64,000 nucleotides of DNA from Ferruginibacter sp. (GTDB lineage Bacteria; Bacteroidota; Bacteroidia; Chitinophagales; Chitinophagaceae), in NCBI GenBank assembly GCA_014379905.1, contig JACMKX010000063.1, forward strand, positions 1 to 64,000, in the 5' to 3' direction. The number at the start of each line of letters is the position of its first letter. Within the stretch, counting starts at the first letter, position 1. Of the stretch, positions 5,285-13,700 are shown one piece after another. Below the pieces are notes generated by a model. That model ran no database searches, was not told the DNA's origin, and saw only the letters and a list, made by a program, of their open reading frames with translations. Both the position numbers and the translations under genes were made by a program.

Positions 5285-6430
5285 ATGATCTATTTAATAA
5301 TCGCAATCGCAATTGTTTTTTGTGCAGATGGATTAATAAAAATCCTGGCTGACTTAAAACAAAAATTTAAAAAGAGAAAAAAGCCTATAAGCTTTTTCGA
5401 GCATGAATATTTAGAGAGCAAAGGCTTTTATGCCTTCCTGTTTAATAAAGTTCCGGTGATAAGTTATATAAATGATGTTGATATAACTGCAGCTTTTGCT
5501 TATATCAATGATAACAGGAAAAATGATATTGTAAATATTTACCAATACCTGCATTACAACCGCAAAGAAGAAAGGCAGGAATTTACCAGGACATTTTTCG
5601 AAATGAAAAACGGGATGCTGGTAGAACTGGGGAATAATTACGCAGAGATCCTTTACGGCCCGGATCTGTATGATGAAGCAAAAGAACTGGTTACTATCCT
5701 GGCTCAGATAAAAATGCCGGAAAAGACACAGGACTTCGAGATCAATATTATCACGCATACTTCGTATGGTTTGGAACTGAAAGCAATACCGATTTCCCAA
5801 ACTGCTCTGGATATCGCATTGTTTTACAATGATGATTTTACAGCAGTGGATGAAGTGATCAAAAACAGGCTGGGCAATAAAAATGATAAAGGGATCGTGT
5901 TGCTGCATGGATTACCGGGTACGGGTAAAACAACCTACCTGCGTCACCTGGTAGGAGCCGTAGACAAGAGAGTATTGTTTATGTCGCCGGCCATAGCAGG
6001 AAACCTGACGAATCCGGAATTTATAGAATTGCTGCTGGACAATCCTAACTGTATCCTTATCATTGAAGATGCAGAAAATATAATTATGGATAGAAAGTTT
6101 AATAACAATTCTGCAGTAGCCAACCTGTTGAATATTGGTGATGGCTTGTTGAGCGATTGCCTGAATGTGCAGATCATCTGTACTTTCAACAGTAGCTTAA
6201 CAAGCATTGATAGTGCTTTACAAAGAAAAGGCAGGCTGATAGCTGAATATGAATTCGGGAAATTAGGCGTAACAAAAGCCCAGGCTTTAAGTGATCATTT
6301 ACAACTAAATGTAGCAGTGAAGCAACCAATGACCCTGGCAGAGCTGACCAATGCAGACACAATGAATTTTAATAAGCCCATTTTGCAGCCCATTGGATTC
6401 AGGAGACAGGAGGAATTGGTAACTGCATAA
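5285..6430 (+). CDS. Membrane-anchored AAA ATPase
   Basis: A 381-residue protein with one N-terminal hydrophobic helix (residues 2-18) followed by a basic stretch (KQKFKKRKK), so it is probably held on the inner membrane with the bulk in the cytoplasm. An undefined domain of about 170 residues precedes a single AAA module: Walker A GLPGTGKTT at 209-217, Walker B ILIIEDAE near 257-264, sensor-1 CTFN, and the QRKGR arginine region. The architecture recalls BCS1-like AAA proteins. It starts 14 bases after the YkuK-like gene. By context it may remodel or extract proteins or RNPs together with the slipin and RtcB encoded downstream; this is inference. Confidence 0.85.
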   Translation: MIYLIIAIAIVFCADGLIKILADLKQKFKKRKKPISFFEHEYLESKGFYAFLFNKVPVISYINDVDITAAFAYINDNRKNDIVNIYQYLHYNRKEERQEFTRTFFEMKNGMLVELGNNYAEILYGPDLYDEAKELVTILAQIKMPEKTQDFEINIITHTSYGLELKAIPISQTALDIALFYNDDFTAVDEVIKNRLGNKNDKGIVLLHGLPGTGKTTYLRHLVGAVDKRVLFMSPAIAGNLTNPEFIELLLDNPNCILIIEDAENIIMDRKFNNNSAVANLLNIGDGLLSDCLNVQIICTFNSSLTSIDSALQRKGRLIAEYEFGKLGVTKAQALSDHLQLNVAVKQPMTLAELTNADTMNFNKPILQPIGFRRQEELVTA

Positions 6431-6444
6431 AAATATTGCCATGG

Positions 6445-6539
6445 GCAACAACTAACTATATACCGGTAGCACGTAAACCAGGCAGCTGTTTTTAAACACA
6501 GCGCAGTGCAGTTGCAGTAGCTTTCTGTATGTTGTTGCG
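6445..6539 (+). other. tRNA-like element with 8-base anticodon loop
   Basis: GCAACAAC (6445-6452) pairs perfectly with GTTGTTGC (6531-6538) as an acceptor-like stem. An anticodon-like arm GCTGT-TTTTAAAC-ACAGC lies at 6485-6502, then a four-base variable segment, then a T-like stem TGCAG/CTGTA with a 13-base loop. The eight-base loop leaves the anticodon ambiguous (TTA or TAA). The D region is about 13 bases too long. The 3' end overlaps the next tRNA-like element by two to three bases. Confidence 0.35.
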
Positions 6540-6595
6540 GCTAAAGGATATGGTGCCATCTTGCTTAGGTCAGAGGTTCGAATCCTCTATCCGTT
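6537..6595 (+). other. tRNA-like fragment lacking one arm
   Basis: A perfect T arm AGAGG-TTCGAAT-CCTCT (6572-6588) is followed by TATCCGT, which pairs in six of seven positions with GCGGCTA at 6537. A D-arm-like GGAT-ATGGTGCC-ATCT comes next, leaving only about ten bases where the 22 bases of anticodon arm and variable loop should be. It is therefore either a decayed tRNA or a tRNA mimic without an anticodon arm. Confidence 0.35.
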
Positions 6596-6597
6596 AA

Positions 6598-6684
6598 TTC
6601 GGATTAGTTCAGCGGCAGAACAAAGCAACAGGATATAGCTTAACACTATTTCCACCACATGTGGGTTCGAATCCCACTCCGAAA
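6598..6684 (+). tRNA. tRNA-like, possibly class II (Leu), odd anticodon loop
   Basis: Acceptor TTCGGA/TCCGAA (six pairs), perfect D stem GTTC/GAAC, perfect T arm GTGGG-TTCGAAT-CCCAC, and a long variable region as in Leu or Ser tRNAs. The anticodon stem AAGC/GCTT closes an 11-base loop AACAGGATATA instead of seven; CAG (Leu) is one possible reading. It is the best formed of the tRNA-like elements between the ATPase and slipin genes. Confidence 0.45.
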
Positions 6685-6685
6685 C

Positions 6686-6779
6686 GATCGGGTAGCTAAA
6701 TTGGTAAAAGCAAAGCATGGTTAATGCTTCCTGTCACGGAGTACAGCACTCCTAAAAATGCTGGTAAACGAGCCCGGAA
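6686..6779 (+). other. tRNA-like element (GTT loop, G at position 33)
   Basis: TCGGG (6688-6692) pairs with CCCGG (6773-6777); then TA, a D stem GCT/AGC with GG in the loop, and a perfect anticodon arm AAGCA-TGGTTAA-TGCTT that would read GTT (Asn). The base before the anticodon is G (6719), where U is almost universal. The T region holds a separate hairpin GGAGT-ACAGC-ACTCC and no TTCGA loop. A functional tRNA is unlikely without processing. Confidence 0.33.
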
Positions 6780-7023
6780 ATGATTGTCCGCAGCCGGTAT
6801 CAACAGCTAACCCTGTAGGTGCCGGCAGTAACCAAACGATTCACCTGCAACAGGCAGCGGAACATAAAGATGATTCCACTGCCGCTATTTAAAAATGAAA
6901 AATATTTTCGTAGAGAATGGCAACACTGCAATAGCAATTGTGATTCAACCCCTGTTTCCGTGAAAGATGGCAGTGGCAATCATTGAAGGGCTTATTAAAA
7001 AATTATTATAAAACACAAATACA
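6780..7023 (+). other. Structured intergenic region before the slipin gene
   Basis: No convincing gene. Nested hairpins are visible: GCCGG/CCGGC (6793-6826) enclosing ACAG/CTGT, and GGCAG/CTGCC (6853-6883) enclosing GGAA/TTCC. A 22-codon frame at 6895-6963 (MKNIFVENGNTAIAIVIQPLFP) is the only short frame worth noting, without further support. The region may carry further decayed tRNA-like elements or a structured leader for the slipin gene. Confidence 0.3.
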
Positions 7024-8121
7024 ATGAAGAGGATTAACATCAACGCCTACCAGGTAGCATTGGTTTTTAAAAACGGTGAATACAAAAAAATGCTGACTGC
7101 CGGTAAGTACTGGTTGTGGGCAAATGAACAGGTACGGATCTACGATAAACCAGTATCATTTATTGCACCAATTGAATTGAATATTTTATTGCAGGATAAG
7201 GCCCTGGTGGAACAATTGATTATAGTGGCCGTAATGGACAACGAAATCGCATTGCAATATGAAAATGGTTTGTTGACCAAAGTATTAAATCCAGGTCGGT
7301 ATGCTTACTGGAAAGGAATTGTAAACTACGACTTCGTAATAGCCGATATCAGCAAAATAGCCATTGATGAAGCTATCTCCAAAGCAACTTTGCAAAACAG
7401 GTTGTTGGTTAACTATGTACGTACTTACAATGTAGACAGCTATGAAAAGGCACTGTTGTTTGTAGATGGTAAATATGTACAGGTATTGCAGCCGGGTGTG
7501 TACTACTGGTGGAAAAACAACACGGTGATCACCGTGGCAAAAGCGGATACCCGTACGCAGCAAATGGAAATAAACGGCCAGGAGATTCTGACCAAAGACA
7601 AGGCCACTTTGCGTTTAACAGCACAGGCACAATACCAGGTTACTGATATTGAAAAAGCAGCGTTGGAAAACAAGGAGTACGAACGGCAGTTGTATGTAGC
7701 TTTCCAGCTGAGCATAAGGGAATACGTCGGTGCTTATACTTTGGATGAATTACTGGCCAATAAAGATGCCATTGCACCTTATATATTGGAAGCGACTAAA
7801 GCGAAAGCAGCTGTTTTGGGTATGGAAGTGTATGCTTTCGGTATCAGGGATGTGATCTTGCCGGGTGATATCAGGGAGATCATGAACCAGGTATTGGTGG
7901 CCGAGAAAAAAGCACAGGCCAACAGCATCACCCGGAGGGAAGAAACTGCCAGTACCCGTAGCTTGCTGAACACTGCGAAATTAATGGAAGAAAACAGCAT
8001 GTTGTGGAAATTGAAAGAGATGGAATATGTGGAAAAGATAGCAGAGAAGATCAACAACATCACTGTAAATGGTAATGGGCAGTTGATTGACCAATTGAAG
8101 CAGATATTTGTGAAGCAGTGA
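7024..8121 (+). CDS. Slipin-like SPFH/band-7 protein
   Basis: A 365-residue SPFH (stomatin/prohibitin) protein of slipin type. It has no clear transmembrane helix. The N-terminal half contains three similar units, each with a hydrophobic strand, an N/D-G turn and a VLxPGxYxxW-like end: residues 8-32 (ALVFKNGEYKKMLTAGKYW), 73-97 (ENGLLTKVLNPGRYAYW) and 140-163 (VDGKYVQVLQPGVYYWW). The SPFH core spans roughly 165-290 and includes AFGIRDVILPGDIREIMNQV, typical of slipins. A helical tail (about 295-365) probably mediates oligomers. Slipin genes are recurrent neighbours of RtcB, which follows here after 255 bases; a scaffold for an RNA-repair complex is inferred. Confidence 0.85.
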   Translation: MKRININAYQVALVFKNGEYKKMLTAGKYWLWANEQVRIYDKPVSFIAPIELNILLQDKALVEQLIIVAVMDNEIALQYENGLLTKVLNPGRYAYWKGIVNYDFVIADISKIAIDEAISKATLQNRLLVNYVRTYNVDSYEKALLFVDGKYVQVLQPGVYYWWKNNTVITVAKADTRTQQMEINGQEILTKDKATLRLTAQAQYQVTDIEKAALENKEYERQLYVAFQLSIREYVGAYTLDELLANKDAIAPYILEATKAKAAVLGMEVYAFGIRDVILPGDIREIMNQVLVAEKKAQANSITRREETASTRSLLNTAKLMEENSMLWKLKEMEYVEKIAEKINNITVNGNGQLIDQLKQIFVKQ

Positions 8122-8131
8122 TCATTATATC

Positions 8132-8163
8132 GCCGGCATGCTTGCCATGCCGGCAATATTTTT
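8132..8163 (+). terminator. Terminator-like hairpin after the slipin gene
   Basis: A perfect 9-bp stem GCCGGCATG (8132-8140) and CATGCCGGC (8146-8154), loop CTTGC, then AATATTTTT. RtcB may therefore have its own promoter in the 220 bases that follow, or depend on read-through. Confidence 0.65.
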
Positions 8164-8376
8164 GATATTATGGAACGGGCGGTGGAATTACAATTAAACA
8201 TCGTTGTGTCACTCACTTGTACTACATACCATTATTGCGGAAGGTATTCCGACTCGGGATACAACTGCCAGGAATGATATTTAAAAGATCTAACCTCAGA
8301 GAAAAAACAACGCAGCGTGGCGCATAGATCAACTTAGCTTATTTGCGCCTTAGCGGCTCAAAAAAAAACAAACACA

Positions 8377-9828
8377 ATGAAAAAATTAAAAATAACAGGA
8401 AAAGAATTAAGAGCCATTGGCTTACCGGAAGGACCGGTGATAAGCGTGGCAATGAAAGTAATGGAGAAACATTACAAACATCATTCGAAGGAGGAAGCAT
8501 TTATAATATTGAAAGCTTTAATGGAAACACCAGCTGATTATTTAAATGATGAAGTATTGGGTTTAATTGCAAAAAATCTGATGCCTAAAGAACCGGTTGA
8601 CGGAGCTGAGATCTCCCTGAATCAAAATGGCATTCAATTCAGTGTATTTGGGCAGGAGCATATTGAAGAAGGCGCCATGCACCAGATGTACCAGGCGGCG
8701 AAACTACCCATAGCAGTGGCCGGTGCTTTGATGCCGGATGCCCATAGTGGTTATGGTTTGCCAATAGGCGGTGTACTGGCAACAGACAATGCCGTGATAC
8801 CCTATGGTGTGGGCGTGGATATTGGCTGCCGTATGTGCCTGAGCGTTTTCGATATCAACCCAAAAGAACTAACCGATAAGGAAAGTTATTTTGCAAGAGA
8901 GATAAACGAAGCAACTTTATTTGGAAGCGGCGCACAGTTTGACCAGGCAAGCAACCATGAAGTGATGGAGAACCAACTATTTTACGAGTTGCCATTGCTT
9001 AAAAACTTACATACCCGGGCGTGGAAACAATTGGGTTCATCTGGTAGCGGAAATCACTTTGTAGAATTTGGAGTGGTGGAGATAAAAGAAAAAGATGCCG
9101 TATTGGGTATTGAGCCGGGCAATTATGTTGGATTGTTGTCTCACTCCGGTTCGAGGGCACTGGGTGCCAACATTGCGAATCACTATACTAAAATTGCCAT
9201 CAGCAATAGACGTTTGCCGGCCGATGCTAAAAACCTTGCCTGGTTAACACTGGATGAAGAAGCGGGTATGGAATACTGGCTGGCCATGAACCTGGCGGGC
9301 GATTATGCAAGTGCGTGTCATCATATTATTCATGCAAAAATTGCAAAACAGCTGGGGCGTAAACCACTAAAAATGGTAGAGAACCACCACAATTTTGCCT
9401 GGAAAGAAAAATGGGAAGGGCGTGATGTGATCGTGCATAGAAAAGGTGCTACGCCTGCCGGAGAAAATGTGCTGGGCATTATCCCGGGTTCTATGACGGC
9501 TGATGGATTTATTGTGAAGGGCAAAGGTGAAATGGCTGCGGTAAATTCTGCTTCGCATGGAGCAGGTAGAAAAATGAGCCGAACAAGAGCCATAGCATCT
9601 GTAACAGAAAAACAGTTCAGAGAAGAGTTGCAAAAATTTGGCATAAAGCTGTTGGGTGGCGGGTTAGATGAATCCCCTTTTGCTTATAAAAACATTGAAG
9701 AAGTAATGCAATCGCAAAAAGCCTTGGTAGATGTAGTGGGAAGGTTTACACCAAAAATTGTAAAAATGGATGGTGCCAAACACAGGAACTGGAAGGATAA
9801 AAAGAAAGCAGATGCTTTGGGTGAATAA
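8377..9828 (+). CDS. rtcB: RNA-splicing/repair ligase RtcB
   Basis: A 483-residue RtcB, the GTP- and Mn-dependent ligase that joins RNA 3'-phosphate or 2',3'-cyclic phosphate ends to 5'-OH ends. Metal and nucleotide sites are all present: PDAHSGYGLPIGG (120-132), GVDIGC with D148 and C151, GSGNHF (223-228), LSHSGSR (254-260), ENHHNF (335-340), HRKGATPAGE (354-363), and the guanylated histidine H394 in SASHGAGR. The length fits the long bacterial form. It closes the island that carries tRNAs, a YkuK-like protein, an AAA ATPase and a slipin, and no rtcA or rtcR is present. A role in sealing cut tRNAs is inferred from chemistry and context. The start at 8377 follows a long A tract. Confidence 0.97.
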   Translation: MKKLKITGKELRAIGLPEGPVISVAMKVMEKHYKHHSKEEAFIILKALMETPADYLNDEVLGLIAKNLMPKEPVDGAEISLNQNGIQFSVFGQEHIEEGAMHQMYQAAKLPIAVAGALMPDAHSGYGLPIGGVLATDNAVIPYGVGVDIGCRMCLSVFDINPKELTDKESYFAREINEATLFGSGAQFDQASNHEVMENQLFYELPLLKNLHTRAWKQLGSSGSGNHFVEFGVVEIKEKDAVLGIEPGNYVGLLSHSGSRALGANIANHYTKIAISNRRLPADAKNLAWLTLDEEAGMEYWLAMNLAGDYASACHHIIHAKIAKQLGRKPLKMVENHHNFAWKEKWEGRDVIVHRKGATPAGENVLGIIPGSMTADGFIVKGKGEMAAVNSASHGAGRKMSRTRAIASVTEKQFREELQKFGIKLLGGGLDESPFAYKNIEEVMQSQKALVDVVGRFTPKIVKMDGAKHRNWKDKKKADALGE

Positions 9829-9874
9829 AAGAAGAGGGCATTAAGTGCCTATTTGCGAATAGCAATGTAAATTG

Positions 9875-9904
9875 AGGAGTGATTATGTCACTCCTTTTTT
9901 TTGT
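9875..9904 (+). terminator. Rho-independent terminator after rtcB
   Basis: AGGAGTGA (9875-9882) pairs perfectly with TCACTCCT (9888-9895), loop TTATG, followed by about nine T. It separates the RNA-repair island from the mannosidase genes. Confidence 0.9.
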
Positions 9905-9992
9905 TAGATATAATGATTGCTTCAATTATTTAACCGTGAGGCTGAGCCTGACAACTTTTAATTTAGTTAGTTAAAAAGATAAAAATTATTAA

Positions 9993-12263
9993 ATGTTCAA
10001 AAAATTATTGACTACTCTCCTTTTAATGGTTCTTGTAAACACTGCTTTTTCTCAAACCAAAACACCTGTTGATTATGTAAACACCTTAATGGGAACCGAT
10101 AGCAAACAATCCTTGTCTAACGGCAACACCTACCCGCTTATTGGTGTTCCCTGGGGAATGCACTACTGGACACCACAAACTGCAAAAAATGGTGATGGCT
10201 GGCAATATGCTTACGCTGCAGATAAAATTGTTGGCTTTAAACAAACGCACCAGCCCAGTCCGTGGATGAATGACTATGGCCAGTTTAGCATAATGCCGGT
10301 GCTGGGCATGAATTTTACAGAAGAAAAAAAAGCCAGCTGGTTTTCGCATAAATCGGAAACAGCCACTCCTTACTATTACAGCGTGTACCTGGCTGATGCA
10401 GCTGTTACCGCGGAAATATCTCCAACAGAAAGAGCGGCCATGATGCGCTTTACTTATCCGCAATCAGACAGTGCATTTATTGTGGTAGATGCATTCCATA
10501 AAGGATCGTATATCAGGATACTTCCTGAACAAAATAAGATCATTGGTTACAGCACAAAAAACAGCGGCGGCGTTGCTGCCGGGTTTAAAAATTACTTCGT
10601 TATTTATTTTGATAAAGCTTTTACTACCTCTAAAACATGGAGAGATAAAACAATGGTAGCAGATTCTTTAGAGATTAGTGCAGAACATGCAGGTGCTATC
10701 ATCGGTTTTAAAACCAGTAAAAGAGAAGTGGTAACTGTTCGTATTGCTTCTTCCTTTATTAGTTTTGAGCAGGCAGAAGTTAACCTGCAAAAAGAATTGG
10801 GCAGTAAAACTTTTGAGGCAGTAAAACAGGAATCTAAAAATGCGTGGAATAAACAACTCAGCCGGATAAAAGTAGAAGGTGGTACAGAAGATCAGCAAAA
10901 AACATTTTACTCCTGCCTGTACAGAACTATACAGTTTCCTCAAAAGCAATACGAAATAGCAAGGGACAATTCTATTGTTCACTACAGCCCTTACACCGGC
11001 AAAACGCTTGCGGGTTATATGTTTGCCGGCACAGGTTTTTGGGATACTTTTCGTGCCCTATATCCATTTCTAAACCTGTTATACCCTTCTATCAATGTAG
11101 AAATGCAGCAAGGGCTGATAAACGATTACAAAGAAGGTGGCTGGTTGCCGGAATGGAGCAGCCCGGGTTATAGGAATGTAATGATCGGCAACAACTCCGC
11201 TTCTGTTGTGGCAGATGCATATATAAAAGGATTAAGAGGGTACGATATTGAAATATTGTATGAGGCTCTAAAGCATGGTGCCAATAATGAAGGCCCAATG
11301 GATGCCGTTGGAAGGAAAGGGGTAAACTATTATAATGATCTCGGCTATGTTCCTTATGATGTAAAGATCAATGAAAATGCCGCCCGCACTTTAGAATATG
11401 CATATGATGATTTTTGCATCGCACAGTTGGCAAAAAAGCTTGGCAAGCCTCAGTCAGAAGTTGACCTGTATTTAAAACGAAGCCAGAACTACCGTAACCT
11501 GTTTGACAGTCAAAGCAAATTAATGCGTGGTAAAAATAAAGACGGGAGTTTCCAATCGCCCTTTAATCCCTTTAAATGGGGCGATGCATTTACTGAAGGA
11601 AACAGCTGGCATTACAGCTGGAGTGTTTTCCAGGATATTGAAGGCTTAAAAAACCTCATGGGAGGCAACAATGATTTTGTGAAAATGCTGGATAGTATTT
11701 TTGTCATGGAACCCATTTTTGATGACAATTATTACGGTGGCACCATTCATGAAATAAGGGAAATGCAGATCATGAACATGGGACAATATGCACATGGCAA
11801 CCAACCTATTCAGCATATGTTGTATTTATACAATTATGCAGGACAACCATGGAAATCGCAATTTCATATCAGGAATGCAATGAATAAATTATATAAGCCT
11901 GAGCCGGACGGCTATTGCGGCGATGAAGACAATGGCCAAACCAGCGCCTGGTATGTATTTTCTGCATTGGGCTTTTACCCTGTGTGCCCGGGTACAGATC
12001 AATACATTATTGGTACACCATTATTTACAAAAGCAACGATTAGCCTCGAAAATGGGAAACAGATCATTGTCAATGCCCCAAACAGCAATGATAAAAATAT
12101 TTATATAAATTCCCTACTGCTGAATGGAAAAAAATATGATCAAAACTGGCTGAATCATTTTGAATTATTAAAAGGTGGTGCATTGAATTACATTATGTCG
12201 CCAACGCCCAATAAACAAAGAGGTATTGCAAAAACAGCTTATCCCTTTTCATTAAGTAAATAA
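9993..12263 (+). CDS. GH92 alpha-mannosidase
   Basis: A 756-residue exported glycoside hydrolase of family 92, calcium-dependent exo-alpha-mannosidases, often alpha-1,2 specific. A signal peptide (residues 1-20, cut after AFS) sends it to the periplasm or beyond. Family blocks are clear: VDYVNTLMGTDS at the N-terminus, PLIGVPWGM, GTGFWDTFRALYPFLNLLYP, GNSWHYSW, HGNQPIQHMLYLY, and the classic GDEDNGQTSAWYVFSALGFYP near residue 650. The length is normal. It is followed after nine bases by a GH125 mannosidase, so the two form an alpha-mannan or N-glycan trimming pair. No SusC/SusD genes are nearby. The exact linkage specificity cannot be read from the sequence. Confidence 0.95.
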   Translation: MFKKLLTTLLLMVLVNTAFSQTKTPVDYVNTLMGTDSKQSLSNGNTYPLIGVPWGMHYWTPQTAKNGDGWQYAYAADKIVGFKQTHQPSPWMNDYGQFSIMPVLGMNFTEEKKASWFSHKSETATPYYYSVYLADAAVTAEISPTERAAMMRFTYPQSDSAFIVVDAFHKGSYIRILPEQNKIIGYSTKNSGGVAAGFKNYFVIYFDKAFTTSKTWRDKTMVADSLEISAEHAGAIIGFKTSKREVVTVRIASSFISFEQAEVNLQKELGSKTFEAVKQESKNAWNKQLSRIKVEGGTEDQQKTFYSCLYRTIQFPQKQYEIARDNSIVHYSPYTGKTLAGYMFAGTGFWDTFRALYPFLNLLYPSINVEMQQGLINDYKEGGWLPEWSSPGYRNVMIGNNSASVVADAYIKGLRGYDIEILYEALKHGANNEGPMDAVGRKGVNYYNDLGYVPYDVKINENAARTLEYAYDDFCIAQLAKKLGKPQSEVDLYLKRSQNYRNLFDSQSKLMRGKNKDGSFQSPFNPFKWGDAFTEGNSWHYSWSVFQDIEGLKNLMGGNNDFVKMLDSIFVMEPIFDDNYYGGTIHEIREMQIMNMGQYAHGNQPIQHMLYLYNYAGQPWKSQFHIRNAMNKLYKPEPDGYCGDEDNGQTSAWYVFSALGFYPVCPGTDQYIIGTPLFTKATISLENGKQIIVNAPNSNDKNIYINSLLLNGKKYDQNWLNHFELLKGGALNYIMSPTPNKQRGIAKTAYPFSLSK

Positions 12264-12272
12264 AAATTTCCC

Positions 12273-13700
12273 ATGGTAAAACGTCGTGATTTTATAAAAA
12301 CATCCGGCCTTGTAGGCGCAGGACTTCTACTGAATCAAAAAATATTTTCCGGAAGTTTTGAAGAATTTATCACTAAGCGTCCTTCTTTAGATAAACGACG
12401 TTTTACCAGTGCGGCTGTGGAAGAAACCATTGCTACGATTAAGAAAAATATTAGCAATAGAGAACTGGCCTGGTTGTTTGAAAACTGTTTTCCGAATACG
12501 CTGGATACAACTGTTCACTATAGCGAAGAAAATGGCAAGCCGGATACTTACATTATCACCGGCGATATAGATGCAATGTGGATGAGAGATAGCACTGCCC
12601 AGGTATGGCCATATCTTTCCCTCATTAATAAAGATGAAAAGCTTAAAAAATTAATTGAGGGTGTTATACGCAGGCAGACAAATTATATTCATCACGATCC
12701 ATATGCCAATGCCTTTTACAAAGATGACAAACAGGTAAGTGAATGGAAAAGTGACAAGACCGATATGAAACCGGGCGTGCATGAACGCAAATGGGAAATA
12801 GATTCACTTTGCTACCCTATCCGGCTGGCCTATAATTATTGGAAAAAAACCAATGATACTACTCCTTTTGATGAAAAATGGAAAGAATCGATCGTCATTA
12901 TTTTAAAAACTTTTAGGGAGCAGCAGCGGAAAAAAGACAAAGGACCCTACAGCTTTCAACGCAATACCACCCAACCATTAGATACACTTACGTTGGGCGG
13001 TTACGGCAATCCAGTAAATTCTGTGGGACTGATCTGTTCTTCTTTCAGACCCAGTGATGATGCAACGACCTATCCTTTTTTAATTTCTTCGAATTTTTTT
13101 GCAGTTACTTCTTTAAAGCAGGCTGCAGAAATGTTAACCGCCATTCATAAAAATGCAAAACTCGCCGGGGAATGTATGTACCTGGCCAATGAGGTAAGTG
13201 CAGCCTTAAAAAAATATGCTATAGCTCATCACCCCGTTTACGGAAAGATTTATGCATTTGAAACAGATGGGTTTGGTAATTATTTGTTTATCGATGACGC
13301 CAACGTGCCCAGCTTATTGTCCATGCCTTATTTAGGCAGTGTTTCAATAAATGATCGGGTTTATCAAAACACCCGGAAATTTATTCTTTCCAACTCGAAT
13401 CCTTTCTTCTTCAAAGGAAAATTTGCCGAAGGAGTTGGAGGTCCGCATGTGGCTTTAGATATGATTTGGCCATTGAGTATTATTATGCGCGGCCTCACCG
13501 GCACCAATGATACGGAGATAAAAAATTGTTTACAAATGCTGGTAAAAACCCATGCTGGTACAGGATTCATGCATGAATCATTTCACAAAGACGATCCTAA
13601 AAATTTCACCCGTAGCTGGTTTGCCTGGGCCAATACCATTTTCGGGGAATTCGTTTTACAGGTAAATAATACTAAACCGCAATTGCTGAAGCAGTTCTAA
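12273..13700 (+). CDS. GH125 exo-alpha-1,6-mannosidase
   Basis: A 475-residue family 125 (formerly DUF1237) glycoside hydrolase; characterised members are metal-independent exo-alpha-1,6-mannosidases. The N-terminus carries a twin-arginine signal (RRDFIK, then a hydrophobic stretch GLVGAGLLL), predicting folded export through Tat. Conserved blocks are GDIDAMWMRDSTAQVWPYL (about residues 94-112), SVGLICSSFRPSDDATTYPF, FETDGFGNYLFIDDANVPSLL and FMHESFHKDD...TRSWFAWAN. It starts nine bases after the GH92 stop and is surely co-transcribed with it. Its stop overlaps the stop of the convergent cydB gene by four bases, leaving no room for a terminator between them. Confidence 0.95.
   Translation: MVKRRDFIKTSGLVGAGLLLNQKIFSGSFEEFITKRPSLDKRRFTSAAVEETIATIKKNISNRELAWLFENCFPNTLDTTVHYSEENGKPDTYIITGDIDAMWMRDSTAQVWPYLSLINKDEKLKKLIEGVIRRQTNYIHHDPYANAFYKDDKQVSEWKSDKTDMKPGVHERKWEIDSLCYPIRLAYNYWKKTNDTTPFDEKWKESIVIILKTFREQQRKKDKGPYSFQRNTTQPLDTLTLGGYGNPVNSVGLICSSFRPSDDATTYPFLISSNFFAVTSLKQAAEMLTAIHKNAKLAGECMYLANEVSAALKKYAIAHHPVYGKIYAFETDGFGNYLFIDDANVPSLLSMPYLGSVSINDRVYQNTRKFILSNSNPFFFKGKFAEGVGGPHVALDMIWPLSIIMRGLTGTNDTEIKNCLQMLVKTHAGTGFMHESFHKDDPKNFTRSWFAWANTIFGEFVLQVNNTKPQLLKQF

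Noticed and set aside
8203-8266. Possible tRNA-like element before rtcB: GTTGTGT pairs with ATACAAC
   Set aside because: The enclosed 49 bases form no proper D, anticodon or T arm and the total is about ten bases short; the match could be chance or a very decayed remnant.
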